From: Planctomycetaceae bacterium | GTDB taxonomy: Bacteria; Planctomycetota; Planctomycetia; Planctomycetales; Planctomycetaceae | Direction of reading: 5' to 3' | Length of the DNA: 41,529 nt | Assembly: GCA_029259845.1 (NCBI GenBank) | Contig: JAJDEI010000145.1 | Span: forward strand, 1 to 41,529 | Shown here: positions 32,950 to 41,312 of the stretch, in pieces | Numbering within the stretch: the stretch's first letter is position 1 | Layout of the letters: every line of letters begins with the position of its first letter | Notes under the pieces: model-generated | The model's database searches: none | Told to the model about the DNA's origin: nothing | The model's input: only the letters and a program-made list of their open reading frames with translations | Program-made: the position numbers and the translations under genes

Positions 32950-33201
32950 TCACGCCGCTTGAGCGTTTGTTTCCGCCGGCGTCAGACCGACCTCTCGGAG
33001 TAAGTCGCCGACGGTCGCACAGCCGAGAATCGTATCGGGCGCGAGTGTGATGCCCAGCTCCTCGTCAACCAGCGCGATCAATCCCATGAAGGTCAGTGAG
33101 CTCCAGCCGGGAATGTCCGGAATCGAGTCGGCGGGTGAGATCGTGCCGGGATCGAGTTCGAACAGCTCGTCCAGCTCAGCGAGAAAGGCTTGTACATCCA
33201 T
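32950..33201 (-). CDS. Acyl carrier protein
   Basis: 83 residues from ATG 33201 (GAGGGGAC upstream). ACP four-helix pattern: VQAFLAELDELFELDPGTISPADSIPDI then GWSSLTFMGLIALVDEELGITLAPDTILGCATVGDLLREVG. The phosphopantetheine serine is expected at S35 in W-S-S-L, where the usual motif is D-S-L; this Asp-to-Ser change is typical of stand-alone ACPs that work in special cassettes rather than AcpP. First gene of the cassette; 224 bases without a convincing gene separate it from the SDR. Confidence 0.88.
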   Translation of the reverse strand: MDVQAFLAELDELFELDPGTISPADSIPDIPGWSSLTFMGLIALVDEELGITLAPDTILGCATVGDLLREVGLTPAETNAQAA

Positions 33202-33837
33202 GACGAAGGTCCCCTCAGTTCGTGATCGAACGGGGAGCGCCGCCGGTGGTTCCCTCCGCGACACGGCCCCGTGACAGGCGGCGGGATTAGACCCGAAATC
33301 CGCGCGACGTGTCAAACCCGAAAGGCAATCGCGGGCGAAATGGGTGCATCCGTTCGATGGTCGTGCTCGCCTTTTTCAGGGTGGCTGGGGCCCTGTTGAG
33401 GCGACGGGCACGTGTCCGCAGGCCGGGCACTGGGGCCGTGGCGCGGTTCGTTCACCGTTCACAGCCCCAGAGTTCCGCGCGGCCGACGAATCATCGATTT
33501 CAGATCGCCGCAGCCACCCGGTCTTTTCTCACCACCGCCCTCCCATGCAGGTTTCTGCGATATCTCGTATTGTCCCGATCAGAAGCGCCGTTCTATACTC
33601 CCGCCGGCTGGTGCCCGCCCGGGTCTTGGAGACACGGGCGCAGGGGCACTGGACCGTGCTCGTTCGCACCCGCAGACAGGACGAGCCCGCTTGAATCTTG
33701 TTTTCGTCGGCCGGCCGACACATGAGCCCGAACAGCCACAGAGACGGGTCCGGTCGCAGTTCCCTTGCCAAGAACCGACGAGGGGATCTCGGCCAGCCGC
33801 CACGAAACGCAGACCCAGAACCAGGAGGGGAATGCTG
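33202..33837. other. Divergent intergenic region, ACP cassette / PstS-like gene
   Basis: About 636 bases. The long frame that continues upstream of the PstS-like gene has random-looking, Arg/Pro-rich content and is not taken as coding. A candidate sigma-70 promoter lies at 33570-33599. No large hairpin stands out. Confidence 0.5.
33570..33599 (+). promoter_or_regulatory. Candidate sigma-70-type promoter
   Basis: TTGTCC (33570-33575) and TATACT (33594-33599) separated by 18 bases, in an otherwise GC-rich stretch. It would give the PstS-like gene a leader of about 230 bases. Confidence 0.4.
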
Positions 33838-34809
33838 ATGAAGACGCTTGGAGTTTTCTTTGGACTGTTCGCACTCGGTGCCGGCATGGCCGGCGGAAGT
33901 GCGGCTCTCGGACAGGCCCCCATCAACCAGAATCTGCCGCTGTATCGGCCGGCAGATCAGATGTCGGGCACCATCACGCTGACCGGCTCGAACACGATGT
34001 CGCAACTGGCGGGAGGCTGGATCGACAGCTTTCGCCAATTTCACCCCGATGTGAAGTTCAACATCGAAATCAAAGGCTCCCGCTCAGCGGTCTCCTCGCT
34101 GATCGACGGATCCGCAACATTCGGACTCCTGAGCCGCACGATCAAGAAGGGCGAAATCGAGGCCTTTGAACAGAAGTTCGGCTACGCCCCCAAGCTGCTC
34201 ATTCCCAGTTACGAACGCGTGGCGGTTTACGCGCACAAAGACAATCCAATCCAGGAACTGACGCTCGCGCAGGTCAACTCGATCTTTGCCCGAAGCGGCA
34301 AGGCCCGCACATGGGGCGATGTGGGAGTCACCGGAGCATGGGCCAACCGGGCCATCGCCTTGCAGGGGCGCGGGCCGACAACCGGCTCGACGGTCTTTTT
34401 CCAAACCGCCATCCTGCGAGGGGAAGCCTTCGATGACAAGATGGCCGAGCAGCCGACCAATTTCGACCTCATCGAAGCCATCGAGAAAAACCCCGACGCA
34501 ATCGGATATGCCGGCTTGATGTTTCAAACCTCAGGGGTGCGGGCCGTTCCTCTGGCGACGCGATCCGGCCTGCCGGCGATCGCCATTGACGGCCTGGAGG
34601 CCGCCCAAGGCCGTTACCCGCTCATGCGACCGCTGCAAATCGTGGTCAATCAGAAACCCGGAACCGAATTGCCCGCGGTTCAGCAAGAGTTCCTCAGCTA
34701 CGTCTTCAGCCGCCTCGGCCAGGAAGATGTGATCAAAGGCGGCTTCCAGCCGATCCCCGGGAGAAACGCGAGATTTGCCTTGGGCCAAGTGGGACTCCGC
34801 GCGAACTAG
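33838..34809 (+). CDS. PstS-like phosphate/anion-binding protein, secreted
   Basis: 323 residues from ATG 33838, 9 bases after AGGAGG. Signal peptide MKTLGVFFGLFALGAGMAGGSAALGQA. The mature part is a type 2 periplasmic binding fold of the PstS family: GTITLTGSNTMSQLAGGWIDSFRQFHPDVKFNIEIKGSRSAVSSLIDGSATFGLLSR (SNT and GS anion-binding loops), LIPSYERVAVYAHKDNPIQELTLAQVNSIFA, GPTTGSTVFFQ, and DAIGYAGL. No PstABC genes are adjacent, so it may scavenge or sense phosphate alone, or act as a binding protein for a distant transporter. Followed 95 bases later by the PDZ-YbaY protein on the same strand. Confidence 0.9.
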   Translation: MKTLGVFFGLFALGAGMAGGSAALGQAPINQNLPLYRPADQMSGTITLTGSNTMSQLAGGWIDSFRQFHPDVKFNIEIKGSRSAVSSLIDGSATFGLLSRTIKKGEIEAFEQKFGYAPKLLIPSYERVAVYAHKDNPIQELTLAQVNSIFARSGKARTWGDVGVTGAWANRAIALQGRGPTTGSTVFFQTAILRGEAFDDKMAEQPTNFDLIEAIEKNPDAIGYAGLMFQTSGVRAVPLATRSGLPAIAIDGLEAAQGRYPLMRPLQIVVNQKPGTELPAVQQEFLSYVFSRLGQEDVIKGGFQPIPGRNARFALGQVGLRAN

Positions 34810-34904
34810 GTTGACCGGCAGCGTTCAATCAATCACCCGCGCCGGAGACCACCCGCAGGAATCTCCGGACGATCCCAGACAACAAACTCATGGAGGATAC
34901 GGAT

Positions 34905-36167
34905 ATGCATTTGAGCCATGCGCTTCGGTGCGCGGCGATCGTGGCCCTAATCGTCACGCTTTGCACGACAGCCCGCGCGGTCGACCCCGTCAAACATCCC
35001 TCGGACCGGGACAGCATTGTCCCCCAACCGTACGATCCCTTGCTTCCCTCATCAAACGCCGGCCGTCCGGGAAGCTCCGGGACATTTGACCCGTTTGCAC
35101 CCGCTGGCGGTTTTGGATCCAATGTCGCTCCGAACTCCGTGCAACCGCTGATTTCGCGCGACGACCCCAGGCTCAACCCGCAACTGCAACCCGATCCCGA
35201 CACGACGACGCCCCGCTGGCGGATCGGCCTCTATTCCCTCGACACCGGCACGGGAGTCCAGATCGTCCGCGTCTCGCCCGGCTCACCTGCCGATCTTGCA
35301 GGCCTCGAACCGGATGACATGATCGTGGCGGTCGCCGGCTATCAGGTCGGCCTAATTGAGAATTCGCGACGTGAACTGGGCCAGGTCTTCAACGATTACG
35401 CGGGTCCCGACGGGCATGTGAACCTCCTGGTCCAGGACCATCGCAGTAACGGCCTGACCAATCTCCACGTGCATTTAGAGTCGCGTCTGCAGACGATCGA
35501 AGGCACCGTCACCTTCCGCGATCAGGTCCGCATGCCGTCCAACGCTCAGGTCAAGATCGAACTCTACGAAACGATTCGGCAGGGTGTCTCCTATCCAATC
35601 GTGTCCAAGACGATCTCCGACTGGCAGCGGCAGCCGATTCCGTTCACACTCGAATACGATCCTTCGCTGATCGATTCGCGGCGTCAATACAACGTGCACG
35701 CCACCATCGTCGCAGATAACCGCACCTACTACCAAACGCGCAATCCGTACCCCGTCATTACCGAAGGTTATCCGCGCGTCGTCGACATTCGCATGTACAG
35801 CACGAACAGCTCCGACGGGGGAGGATTTGCGAACAATCGTGATGAGCAACTCGAGCAGATCGTTGAATGGATTCGTGAGTACATGAACCGTGACATCCGC
35901 CCCGGCGAGCGCCAGGTGTACACTTCCAGCGTGGACCGCGGCGAATCGCTGGACGAAATCCGCGCGCAGTTGCTCGGACGGCCCGAGTTTTACAACCGAA
36001 GTGGCCACGACGACGAGGCGTACATCCGAAATCTCTACGAGGTCGTGCTCAATCGGCGTCCCACGCAGACCGAAGTCAACGCGTGGCTCCGCCAATTGGA
36101 CGCCCAGAACGGCATCCGCACCAACCTCGCCCGCGAATTCCTCGCCGCCGTCAGCAAACAAAACTGA
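34905..36167 (+). CDS. Secreted PDZ - YbaY-like - DUF4214 multidomain protein
   Basis: 420 residues from ATG 34905 (GGAGG 9 bases upstream). Signal peptide to ~ARA25. Domain 1 (~100-190) is PDZ-like: IGLYSLDTGTGVQIVRVSPGSPADLAGLEPDDMIVAVAGYQV. Domain 2 (~195-300) resembles YbaY lipoprotein beta sandwiches: IEGTVTFRDQVRMPSNAQVKIELYETI...FTLEYDPSLIDSRRQYNVHATIVADNRTYYQT. Domain 3 (~310-415) carries a DUF4214-like repeat (AYIRNLYEVVLNRRPTQTEVNAWLRQL). All are periplasmic or adhesion-type modules; the combination is unusual and its role unknown. A good terminator follows at 36192. Confidence 0.85.
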   Translation: MHLSHALRCAAIVALIVTLCTTARAVDPVKHPSDRDSIVPQPYDPLLPSSNAGRPGSSGTFDPFAPAGGFGSNVAPNSVQPLISRDDPRLNPQLQPDPDTTTPRWRIGLYSLDTGTGVQIVRVSPGSPADLAGLEPDDMIVAVAGYQVGLIENSRRELGQVFNDYAGPDGHVNLLVQDHRSNGLTNLHVHLESRLQTIEGTVTFRDQVRMPSNAQVKIELYETIRQGVSYPIVSKTISDWQRQPIPFTLEYDPSLIDSRRQYNVHATIVADNRTYYQTRNPYPVITEGYPRVVDIRMYSTNSSDGGGFANNRDEQLEQIVEWIREYMNRDIRPGERQVYTSSVDRGESLDEIRAQLLGRPEFYNRSGHDDEAYIRNLYEVVLNRRPTQTEVNAWLRQLDAQNGIRTNLAREFLAAVSKQN

Positions 36168-36191
36168 CGCGACTCACCGACTATCGAACCG

Positions 36192-36223
36192 AGCCCGGCT
36201 CCCCAACAGAGCCGGGCTTTTCT
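36192..36223 (+). terminator. Rho-independent terminator
   Basis: AGCCCGGCTC (36192-36201) pairs with GAGCCGGGCT (36209-36218) over a 7-base loop and is followed by TTTCTC. It lies 25 bases after the stop of the PDZ-YbaY protein gene. Confidence 0.8.
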
Positions 36224-36288
36224 CATGGCGTCTACACCACACCCGTTTCGCCCCCCCCCCGCGTTCTCTCACCCGCAACGCCTCACCT

Positions 36289-36366
36289 GTTTAGCCGCGC
36301 CCGCTAGGAAGCGCGCGATCACACGAACACCGGACCGCGAGCGCTTCCTAGCGGGCGCGGCTAAAC
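36289..36366. repeat. GTTTAGCCGCGCCCGCTAGG inverted repeat, 78 bp
   Basis: 26-bp perfect arms (36289-36314 and 36341-36366) around 26 bases. The outer GTTTAGCCGC is shared with the hairpin at 22583-22617. A run of ten or more C lies just upstream (36250-36260). It occupies the 5' region of the esterase-SMP30 gene. Confidence 0.85.
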
Positions 36367-36473
36367 GGATGTCAAACGCACCGGGATGTGACGCGTTGCC
36401 TCACTGGGGAACAGGCGGTCCGTCTGGTACATTGGCCGTCGAACCCAACACGGCCTCCCTGAGTCAACCTGCC

Positions 36474-38204
36474 ATGAAAATGCGCCTCCTGCAGATGTTC
36501 CTGCCGTTCTGTATCGCTGTCAGCCCGCTGTCGCACGCCGACGGGTTCGACGAGCCGCACCCGGACACGCTCCCCCAACCGGGCGTCCCGCAGGGGAAAA
36601 TCGAAGGCCCCTTTACGTGGAAGAGCGACATCTTCCCCGGCACCGTCCGCGACTACTGGCTGTACATCCCCGCCCAGTACGACGCCGCAAAGCCCGCCTG
36701 CGTGTTCGTGGTGCAAGATGGGCTCGGCCGGGCCAAAAACTGGAACCTCCCCACCTCGCTGGACAACCTGATCCACAAGAAGCAAATCCCGGTGCAGATC
36801 GGCATCTTCATCAACCCGGGCGTGGTCCCCGCTCCCCATGAGAACGCGCAGCCGCGCTTCAACCGTAGCTACGAATACGACGCCCTGGGAGACCGCTACG
36901 CCCGCTTTCTGCTCGAAGAAATGCTCCCCGAGGTCAGCAAGTCCTACAACCTCAGCGACGACCCCAACGACCGGGCCATCGGCGGTGCCAGCTCGGGGGC
37001 GATTTGCGCCTTCAACGTCGCCTGGGAGCGGCCGGACCAGTTTCGCCGCGTACTGAGCACCATCGGCACGTTCGTCGACCTCCGCGGCGGCGGAGACTTC
37101 CCCACACTCATCCGCAAGTTCGAGCCGAAGCCGATCCGCGTCTTCCTGCAAGACGGCTCCAACGACCTCGACCTCTACGCCGGCAGTTGGTTCCACGCCA
37201 ACCTCTCCATGCTCTCCGCCCTCGATTTCGCCGGCTACGACGTCGGCCATGCGTGGGGAGAGGGAGGACACGACAGCAAACAGTCCGCCGCCATCATGCC
37301 CGACATTCTCAAATGGCTGTGGCGCGACTATCCCCAGCCAATCCAGCCCGGCGCCGCTCCCAAACGGCGAATGGACATCCTGATTCCCGGAGAAAACTGG
37401 CAACTCGTCAGCGAAGGACACCGCTTCACCGAGGGGCCGGCGGTCAACGCGCAGGGTGAGGTGTTCTTCTCCGACGTGCCCGCTGGCCGCATCCACAAGA
37501 TCGCCCTCGATGGCACCGTGAGCCTCTTTGTTGAAAACAGCCCCGGCATCAACGGACTGATGTTCGGCCCGGACGGCAAACTCTACGGCTGCCAGGCAGG
37601 CAACCAGCAGATCGTCCGCTACGACGACCAGGGACGCGAGGAAGTCGTCCTCACTGGCACCACGTCGAACGACCTCGTCGTCCTCGCCGACGGCACCGGC
37701 TATTACACCGATCCGAAAAACAAAACCGTCTGGCGGTTCACCGCTGAGGGAGAGCGAACCGCAGCCGATGTCGGCATCCAGCAGCCCAACGGCATCATCG
37801 CCTCGCCGGACCAGACGCTGATCACCGTCTCCGACACCGCCGGGCGATTCACCTATTCCTTCCAGCGGCAGGCGGACGGCTCCCTCGCCCACAAACAGAC
37901 CTACGGCCACCTGCACCTGGACGACGCAGCCCAGCGAAGCGGCGCCGACGGCATGGCGGTCGACACCCAAGGCCGCCTCTTCGTCACCACCAACACGGGC
38001 CTGCAGGTCCTCGACCAACCGGGCCGCGTGCACCTCATCCTCAACAAGCCGCAGGACGCCTGGCTCTCCAACGTCGTCTTCGGCGGCCCCGACCGCAACA
38101 CGCTCTACGTCACCTGCGGCGACAAAGTCTACCGCCGCCGCGTCAACGCCCAAGGCGTCAACCCCTGGCAACCACCCCTCGCCCCACCCAAACCCCACCT
38201 GTAA
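36474..38204 (+). CDS. Secreted esterase (CE1/Fes-like) fused to SMP-30/gluconolactonase
   Basis: 576 residues from ATG 36474 after a signal peptide (MKMRLLQMFLPFCIAVSPLSHA). N-terminal alpha/beta hydrolase (~30-300) of the esterase D/Fes kind: DYWLYIPAQYDAAKPACVFVVQDG, nucleophile elbow GGASSGAICAF (Ser ~173), and GEGGHDSKQS supplying His (~263). C-terminal six-bladed beta-propeller (~305-560) of the SMP-30/gluconolaconase family: FTEGPAVNAQGEVFFSDVPAGRIHKIALDG, NGLMFGPDGKLYGCQ, QQPNGIIASPDQ, SGADGMAVDTQGRLFVTT. Likely de-esterifies plant or algal polysaccharides and hydrolyses a sugar lactone in the periplasm. The fusion occurs in other planctomycetes to my recollection. Confidence 0.9.
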   Translation: MKMRLLQMFLPFCIAVSPLSHADGFDEPHPDTLPQPGVPQGKIEGPFTWKSDIFPGTVRDYWLYIPAQYDAAKPACVFVVQDGLGRAKNWNLPTSLDNLIHKKQIPVQIGIFINPGVVPAPHENAQPRFNRSYEYDALGDRYARFLLEEMLPEVSKSYNLSDDPNDRAIGGASSGAICAFNVAWERPDQFRRVLSTIGTFVDLRGGGDFPTLIRKFEPKPIRVFLQDGSNDLDLYAGSWFHANLSMLSALDFAGYDVGHAWGEGGHDSKQSAAIMPDILKWLWRDYPQPIQPGAAPKRRMDILIPGENWQLVSEGHRFTEGPAVNAQGEVFFSDVPAGRIHKIALDGTVSLFVENSPGINGLMFGPDGKLYGCQAGNQQIVRYDDQGREEVVLTGTTSNDLVVLADGTGYYTDPKNKTVWRFTAEGERTAADVGIQQPNGIIASPDQTLITVSDTAGRFTYSFQRQADGSLAHKQTYGHLHLDDAAQRSGADGMAVDTQGRLFVTTNTGLQVLDQPGRVHLILNKPQDAWLSNVVFGGPDRNTLYVTCGDKVYRRRVNAQGVNPWQPPLAPPKPHL

Positions 38205-38217
38205 CGGTGAATCGCAC

Positions 38218-38247
38218 GGGTGGTCCAGGTTGCTCGTCAACCATCCC
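38218..38247. repeat. GGTTGCTYGTCAACC motif, copy at 38.2 kb
   Basis: GGGTGGTCCAGGTTGCTCGT then CAACCATCCC: a hairpin-like unit matching 1335-1363 and 40010-40032, lying between the convergent esterase and serine hydrolase genes. Confidence 0.6.
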
Positions 38248-38316
38248 CTTCAATCCCCACTGTCCGCTTGGTGAACGAGACGCCCTTCACGCGCCAGAGG
38301 CTGACGGTCAACCCAG

Positions 38317-39981
38317 TCACTTCGTCCTGATCATCACGGATGAACCTGATGATACGATTGTCATAGCCCTGGCGGATGGACGGCACGAATTCATCCCGAA
38401 CCGTCGCATCGAGCGGCTCCCAGCCACGGTTGTTGACTCGCAGATGCAGCTTCCCTTTGTCGACTCGAAACGATACGTCGTCACCAATTCGTCGCTCTCG
38501 TATCGGCCTACGAAGTCGTGCAGTTCCTTCGCATCCGGGGTGACCAGCGTCACGCGTTCCAACACGATCGACCCGCCTGTCCAGCGGCTCGTCAACGAGA
38601 AGGGCGACTCCGGAGATTCTCGTTCAAAAACGAATCGGGCACTCGCCTCAAAGAAACCGCCTTCCGGGCGGAACCGGTTTCTGCCCATTGGCGTCAGTAA
38701 ATGGGGCAGTCCCAGGTGGTCGATCACGCTCAGTTTGCCGTTTTGAAGCACGATTTGCCAGATGCGTTCATCGCTTCGCAGACGATAGGCGCCGATCTTG
38801 TCGCGAAGCTCGTCCGGGTCGGCTGTGGTCACTTGATCGTTCGCGCTGCCCTCGGCATTGATGTCCGGCAATGATGCGGGGCCAAGTTCATCAGCGAGGC
38901 AAAGATCGGCGATGCGCACGTTGACCTGCATCGGCGAGATTTCCGAATTGTTGGACAGGCAAATCACCGTGAAGCGCTGATCCGGGAAGCGCGTGATCGC
39001 TGCCTCGAAACCCGGCATGCCGCCGGTGAACTGAATTCGTTGCAGGCCGCGATAACTTTCCACGGGATCGGCGTTCAACACATTCCGGTTCTCCAGCAGC
39101 GTTCCCCGGGTGATGAACTCATCAATGTGTTTTCCGGAGGGCAGTCGATTCTCGGAAAAGTTGCGATCCCAGCAACAGAGGTCATCGAGCGTGGTATGCA
39201 GTCCACATCCCCCCGGTGCCGAAGAGGCGGTTTCCCACTTCCTCCATTGGCCCTCCCTCCCTTTGTAGTAACCGGTCGCCCGGTGTTTCACGACACGTGT
39301 CGGATCCTGCATGATGAATGTGCTCGTCATGCCCAGCGGCTCAAACAGGTTCTCCTCGGCAAACTCCCCCAACGTTTGCCCGGTGACACGCTGCACAATG
39401 ATGCCCAGCAGGAAGTAGTCGCTCGTGCCGTAGCGAAACTCCGAACCCGGCTCGAAAGGCAGGGTTTTTTGACCGGAGAGCAGCGTGAGCAGATCGTTCT
39501 GGGAATAAGGAGACTCGATCGGTTCGGACGACCAACCCGCAAGTTGTTTAATATGCCACTGCGCCCAGATGCCACTGCGACAGCGGATCAAATGCCGAAT
39601 CTGGACCGGCGGATCGAACGCATGCAACTCCGGCACGTATCGTCGAATGTCGTCACTCGGTGAGATACGGCCCTCATCCAGCAACAGGGCGACACAAGCG
39701 CTCGTGAACGACTTGGCGACGGAGCCCACATCGAAAACCGTTTCGGGCGTGAGCGGAACCTCGTGGTCAAGATTCGCCGCGCCGATCGCTTTACTGTAGA
39801 TCAGCCGGCCGTCACGAATGATTCCGACGACACAACCGGGCGAGTCGGGCCTGTCATACTTCGACAAGAAGGCATCCACACCGTCCGGAACCTCCGCCGC
39901 CGCACCATGTTCGGCAGCATCGGCTGTGACGCTCAACCAGAGAGCCGTCAGAACAACAATGGCACGACACGGGGAATCCAT
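38317..39981 (-). CDS. Secreted serine hydrolase, beta-lactamase class C family
   Basis: 554 residues from ATG 39981. Signal peptide (~1-22). Serine beta-lactamase-like fold: S87-V-A-K90 (VFDVGSVAKSFTSACVALLLDEGRIS), a DIRRYVPELHAFDPPVQIRHLIRCRSGIW segment, and YGTSDYFLLGIIVQ in place of the Y-x-N motif. Residues ~400-554 form a lipocalin-like C-terminal domain often found on such hydrolases (LTLVTPDAKELHDFVGRYESDELVTTYRF). The usual H-T-G-like third motif is not obvious. Probably a peptidase or esterase for cell-wall or external substrates rather than a true beta-lactamase. It is 14 bases from the zinc-ribbon gene upstream. Confidence 0.9.
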   Translation of the reverse strand: MDSPCRAIVVLTALWLSVTADAAEHGAAAEVPDGVDAFLSKYDRPDSPGCVVGIIRDGRLIYSKAIGAANLDHEVPLTPETVFDVGSVAKSFTSACVALLLDEGRISPSDDIRRYVPELHAFDPPVQIRHLIRCRSGIWAQWHIKQLAGWSSEPIESPYSQNDLLTLLSGQKTLPFEPGSEFRYGTSDYFLLGIIVQRVTGQTLGEFAEENLFEPLGMTSTFIMQDPTRVVKHRATGYYKGREGQWRKWETASSAPGGCGLHTTLDDLCCWDRNFSENRLPSGKHIDEFITRGTLLENRNVLNADPVESYRGLQRIQFTGGMPGFEAAITRFPDQRFTVICLSNNSEISPMQVNVRIADLCLADELGPASLPDINAEGSANDQVTTADPDELRDKIGAYRLRSDERIWQIVLQNGKLSVIDHLGLPHLLTPMGRNRFRPEGGFFEASARFVFERESPESPFSLTSRWTGGSIVLERVTLVTPDAKELHDFVGRYESDELVTTYRFESTKGSCICESTTVAGSRSMRRFGMNSCRPSARAMTIVSSGSSVMIRTK

Positions 39982-39995
39982 GCGAAGCCCCAATC

Positions 39996-40424
39996 TCAGA
40001 TTTGCGCGAGTGGCCCAGGATGCTCGTCAACCTCGTTCAACCGACATGAGGCCTCCACACTCTGTTCCACCAAGGCGGCCGAATACTGGCGTTCGGCAGC
40101 TCGCCAGTACCAAATTTCGGACATCAGTCCCACAACCATTCCCATGATGATCGCGAGTGAGACGAATGCCCAATCGACGACGCCGCGTTCCCAGAGTTGG
40201 CCACCCACAGACAGCATCCCATTGAAACTACCCCAGCCGTAAACGACACGGGGGACAATATGTCGGACAGCACCTGCTTTGCGACGCTCCCCCCAAGTTG
40301 ACAACTCCTGTGAACAACCGACCTCAGCAAGACTCGTCCTGCAGATCGGGCAAGTTTCCGCGGACTTGTCCTTGACCTTGCCGCCACAGCCGTTGCATCT
40401 TCGTTGAGTGCTCAGCGGTCCCAT
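39996..40424 (-). CDS. Zinc-ribbon membrane protein (142 aa)
   Basis: N-terminal zinc ribbon CNGCGGKVKDKSAETCPIC (Cys10, 13, 25, 28) followed by a linker and two hydrophobic helices (~65-80, weak, and ~85-106: WAFVSLAIIMGMVVGLMSEIWYW). The C-terminal residues (NEVDEHPGPLAQI) are encoded by a copy of the GGTTGCTYGTCAACC repeat, suggesting that the gene end was altered by the repeat. No named family. The next gene downstream starts 14 bases after the stop, so the pair is probably co-transcribed with the serine hydrolase. Confidence 0.75.
   Translation of the reverse strand: MGPLSTQRRCNGCGGKVKDKSAETCPICRTSLAEVGCSQELSTWGERRKAGAVRHIVPRVVYGWGSFNGMLSVGGQLWERGVVDWAFVSLAIIMGMVVGLMSEIWYWRAAERQYSAALVEQSVEASCRLNEVDEHPGPLAQI
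40010..40032. repeat. GGTTGCTYGTCAACC motif within a gene end
   Basis: GTGGCCCAGGATGCTCGTCA then ACC matches 38219-38242 and 1335-1357 closely. Here it is translated (minus strand) as VDEHPGP near the C-terminus of the zinc-ribbon protein. Confidence 0.55.
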
Positions 40425-40458
40425 GAATTAGCGCACGTTCGGTCGGATTGCCCACCAG

Positions 40459-40507
40459 AGTCGGCTGGGTGTCGCAGACACAAGATGCCTCACACTCAGC
40501 GTCCGTT
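40459..40507. repeat. 49-bp dispersed repeat, copy 2
   Basis: About 84% identical to 8073-8121; core CAAGATGC-TCACACTCAGCGTCCGTT shared with one mismatch. It lies upstream of the zinc-ribbon gene. The reading frame across it is not considered real. Confidence 0.7.
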
Positions 40508-40648
40508 AACATTTCATAGCCACGATCGAACTTGAAATCCAAGTACGATGCATGCCGCTCCGTCGCTATCCGAGCGAAACATTCGCGAACGGTTCGCCAT
40601 GTTCCCACGGGACACGCAGTCGCTGTCGGCAACCACTCGACCCGACGT

Positions 40649-40984
40649 TCATGCGGTGTTGAGAACCTGGTTCAATCGTCGCACTTCCTCTGTACACGCA
40701 TCCCTGCGCTGTTTCAAGACGTCCTGCAGCACACGCCGCTCAGAGGGGGTGAGGTCCAGTTCATTGAGAGCGGCGAGGAGTTGCTCTGTGGGGAGCGCCA
40801 TGAGTCTGGACTGAAGTTCACCTAACGCTGCGGCTGAGCCATCGCCGTTTGCACTAATCACAGCATCCTGACCGTCCTGCACGACGATCCCCGAGTTCTG
40901 GACCCGTTCGCCGATCCTGGCAGCAGAGGTCGCCTTGGGCCGCTTCTCCGCCGGAATCGCCTGACAAACGAATTCATCGAGCAT
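40649..40984 (-). CDS. Hypothetical protein (111 aa)
   Basis: No recognised family. N-terminal half is low in structure (basic, Ala/Ser/Gly rich), C-terminal half is a helical, charged segment (LQSRLMALPTEQLLAALNELDLTPSERRVLQDVLKQRRDACTEEVRRLNQVL) that looks like a genuine helix pair, possibly for dimerisation. ATG 40984 has only a weak purine stretch before it. Probably a small accessory protein; function unknown. Confidence 0.55.
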   Translation of the reverse strand: MLDEFVCQAIPAEKRPKATSAARIGERVQNSGIVVQDGQDAVISANGDGSAAALGELQSRLMALPTEQLLAALNELDLTPSERRVLQDVLKQRRDACTEEVRRLNQVLNTA

Positions 40985-41024
40985 TCGGATGCCCTGGCTT
41001 TTGATAATGCTGTTGCTTCATCAT

Positions 41025-41312
41025 TCACCTCATCAGCAGAGGCCGTCGCGAAATCTCCCTGCCATTGTACCAGAACTCAACGGAATAGCGGCCTGATTTC
41101 GGGAACCAGCAATCGCGGATGCGGAAGGCCATGCCCACGACTTCGAGCGGATCACGACCGAACTCGATTCTGCGGGCATCGGTCTCGAAGGCGACTTGCC
41201 CCGTCTCTTCGAAGGTGCAGACAATCTTTCCGGTTCCCTGCCCGCGCCCTTCGGTGATCGCCAGAAACACGCAGTGAAGTAGGGTGGGCTTTGCCCACCA
41301 CGCCGAAGACAT
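41025..41312 (-). pseudogene. 5'-truncated DUF6941-like gene
   Basis: Residues ~15-95 (VFLAITEGRGQGTGKIVCTFEETGQVAFETDARRIEFGRDPLEVVGMAFRIRDCWFPKSGRYSVEFWYNGREISRRPLLMR) resemble the C-terminal two-thirds of DUF6941 beta-sandwich proteins, which are normally ~130 residues or more. The open frame begins MSSAWWAKPTLLHC, and AWWAKPTL is encoded by one arm of the GTAGGGTGGGC inverted repeat. No N-terminal part is found beyond the repeat. It is therefore best read as a gene broken by the repeat, unless the short form is translated from its new start. Confidence 0.5.

Noticed and set aside
33412..33837. Upstream extension of the PstS-like frame
   Set aside because: Content is random-looking; AGGAGG and a signal peptide define the start at 33838.
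36372..38240. 622-codon minus-strand frame opposite the esterase-SMP30 gene
   Set aside because: Antisense shadow: Val/Ala/Glu/Asp-rich with no family motif, and it fully overlaps a gene with clear domains.
40324..40632. 102-codon minus-strand frame
   Set aside because: Crosses the 49-bp dispersed repeat and overlaps the zinc-ribbon gene in another frame.
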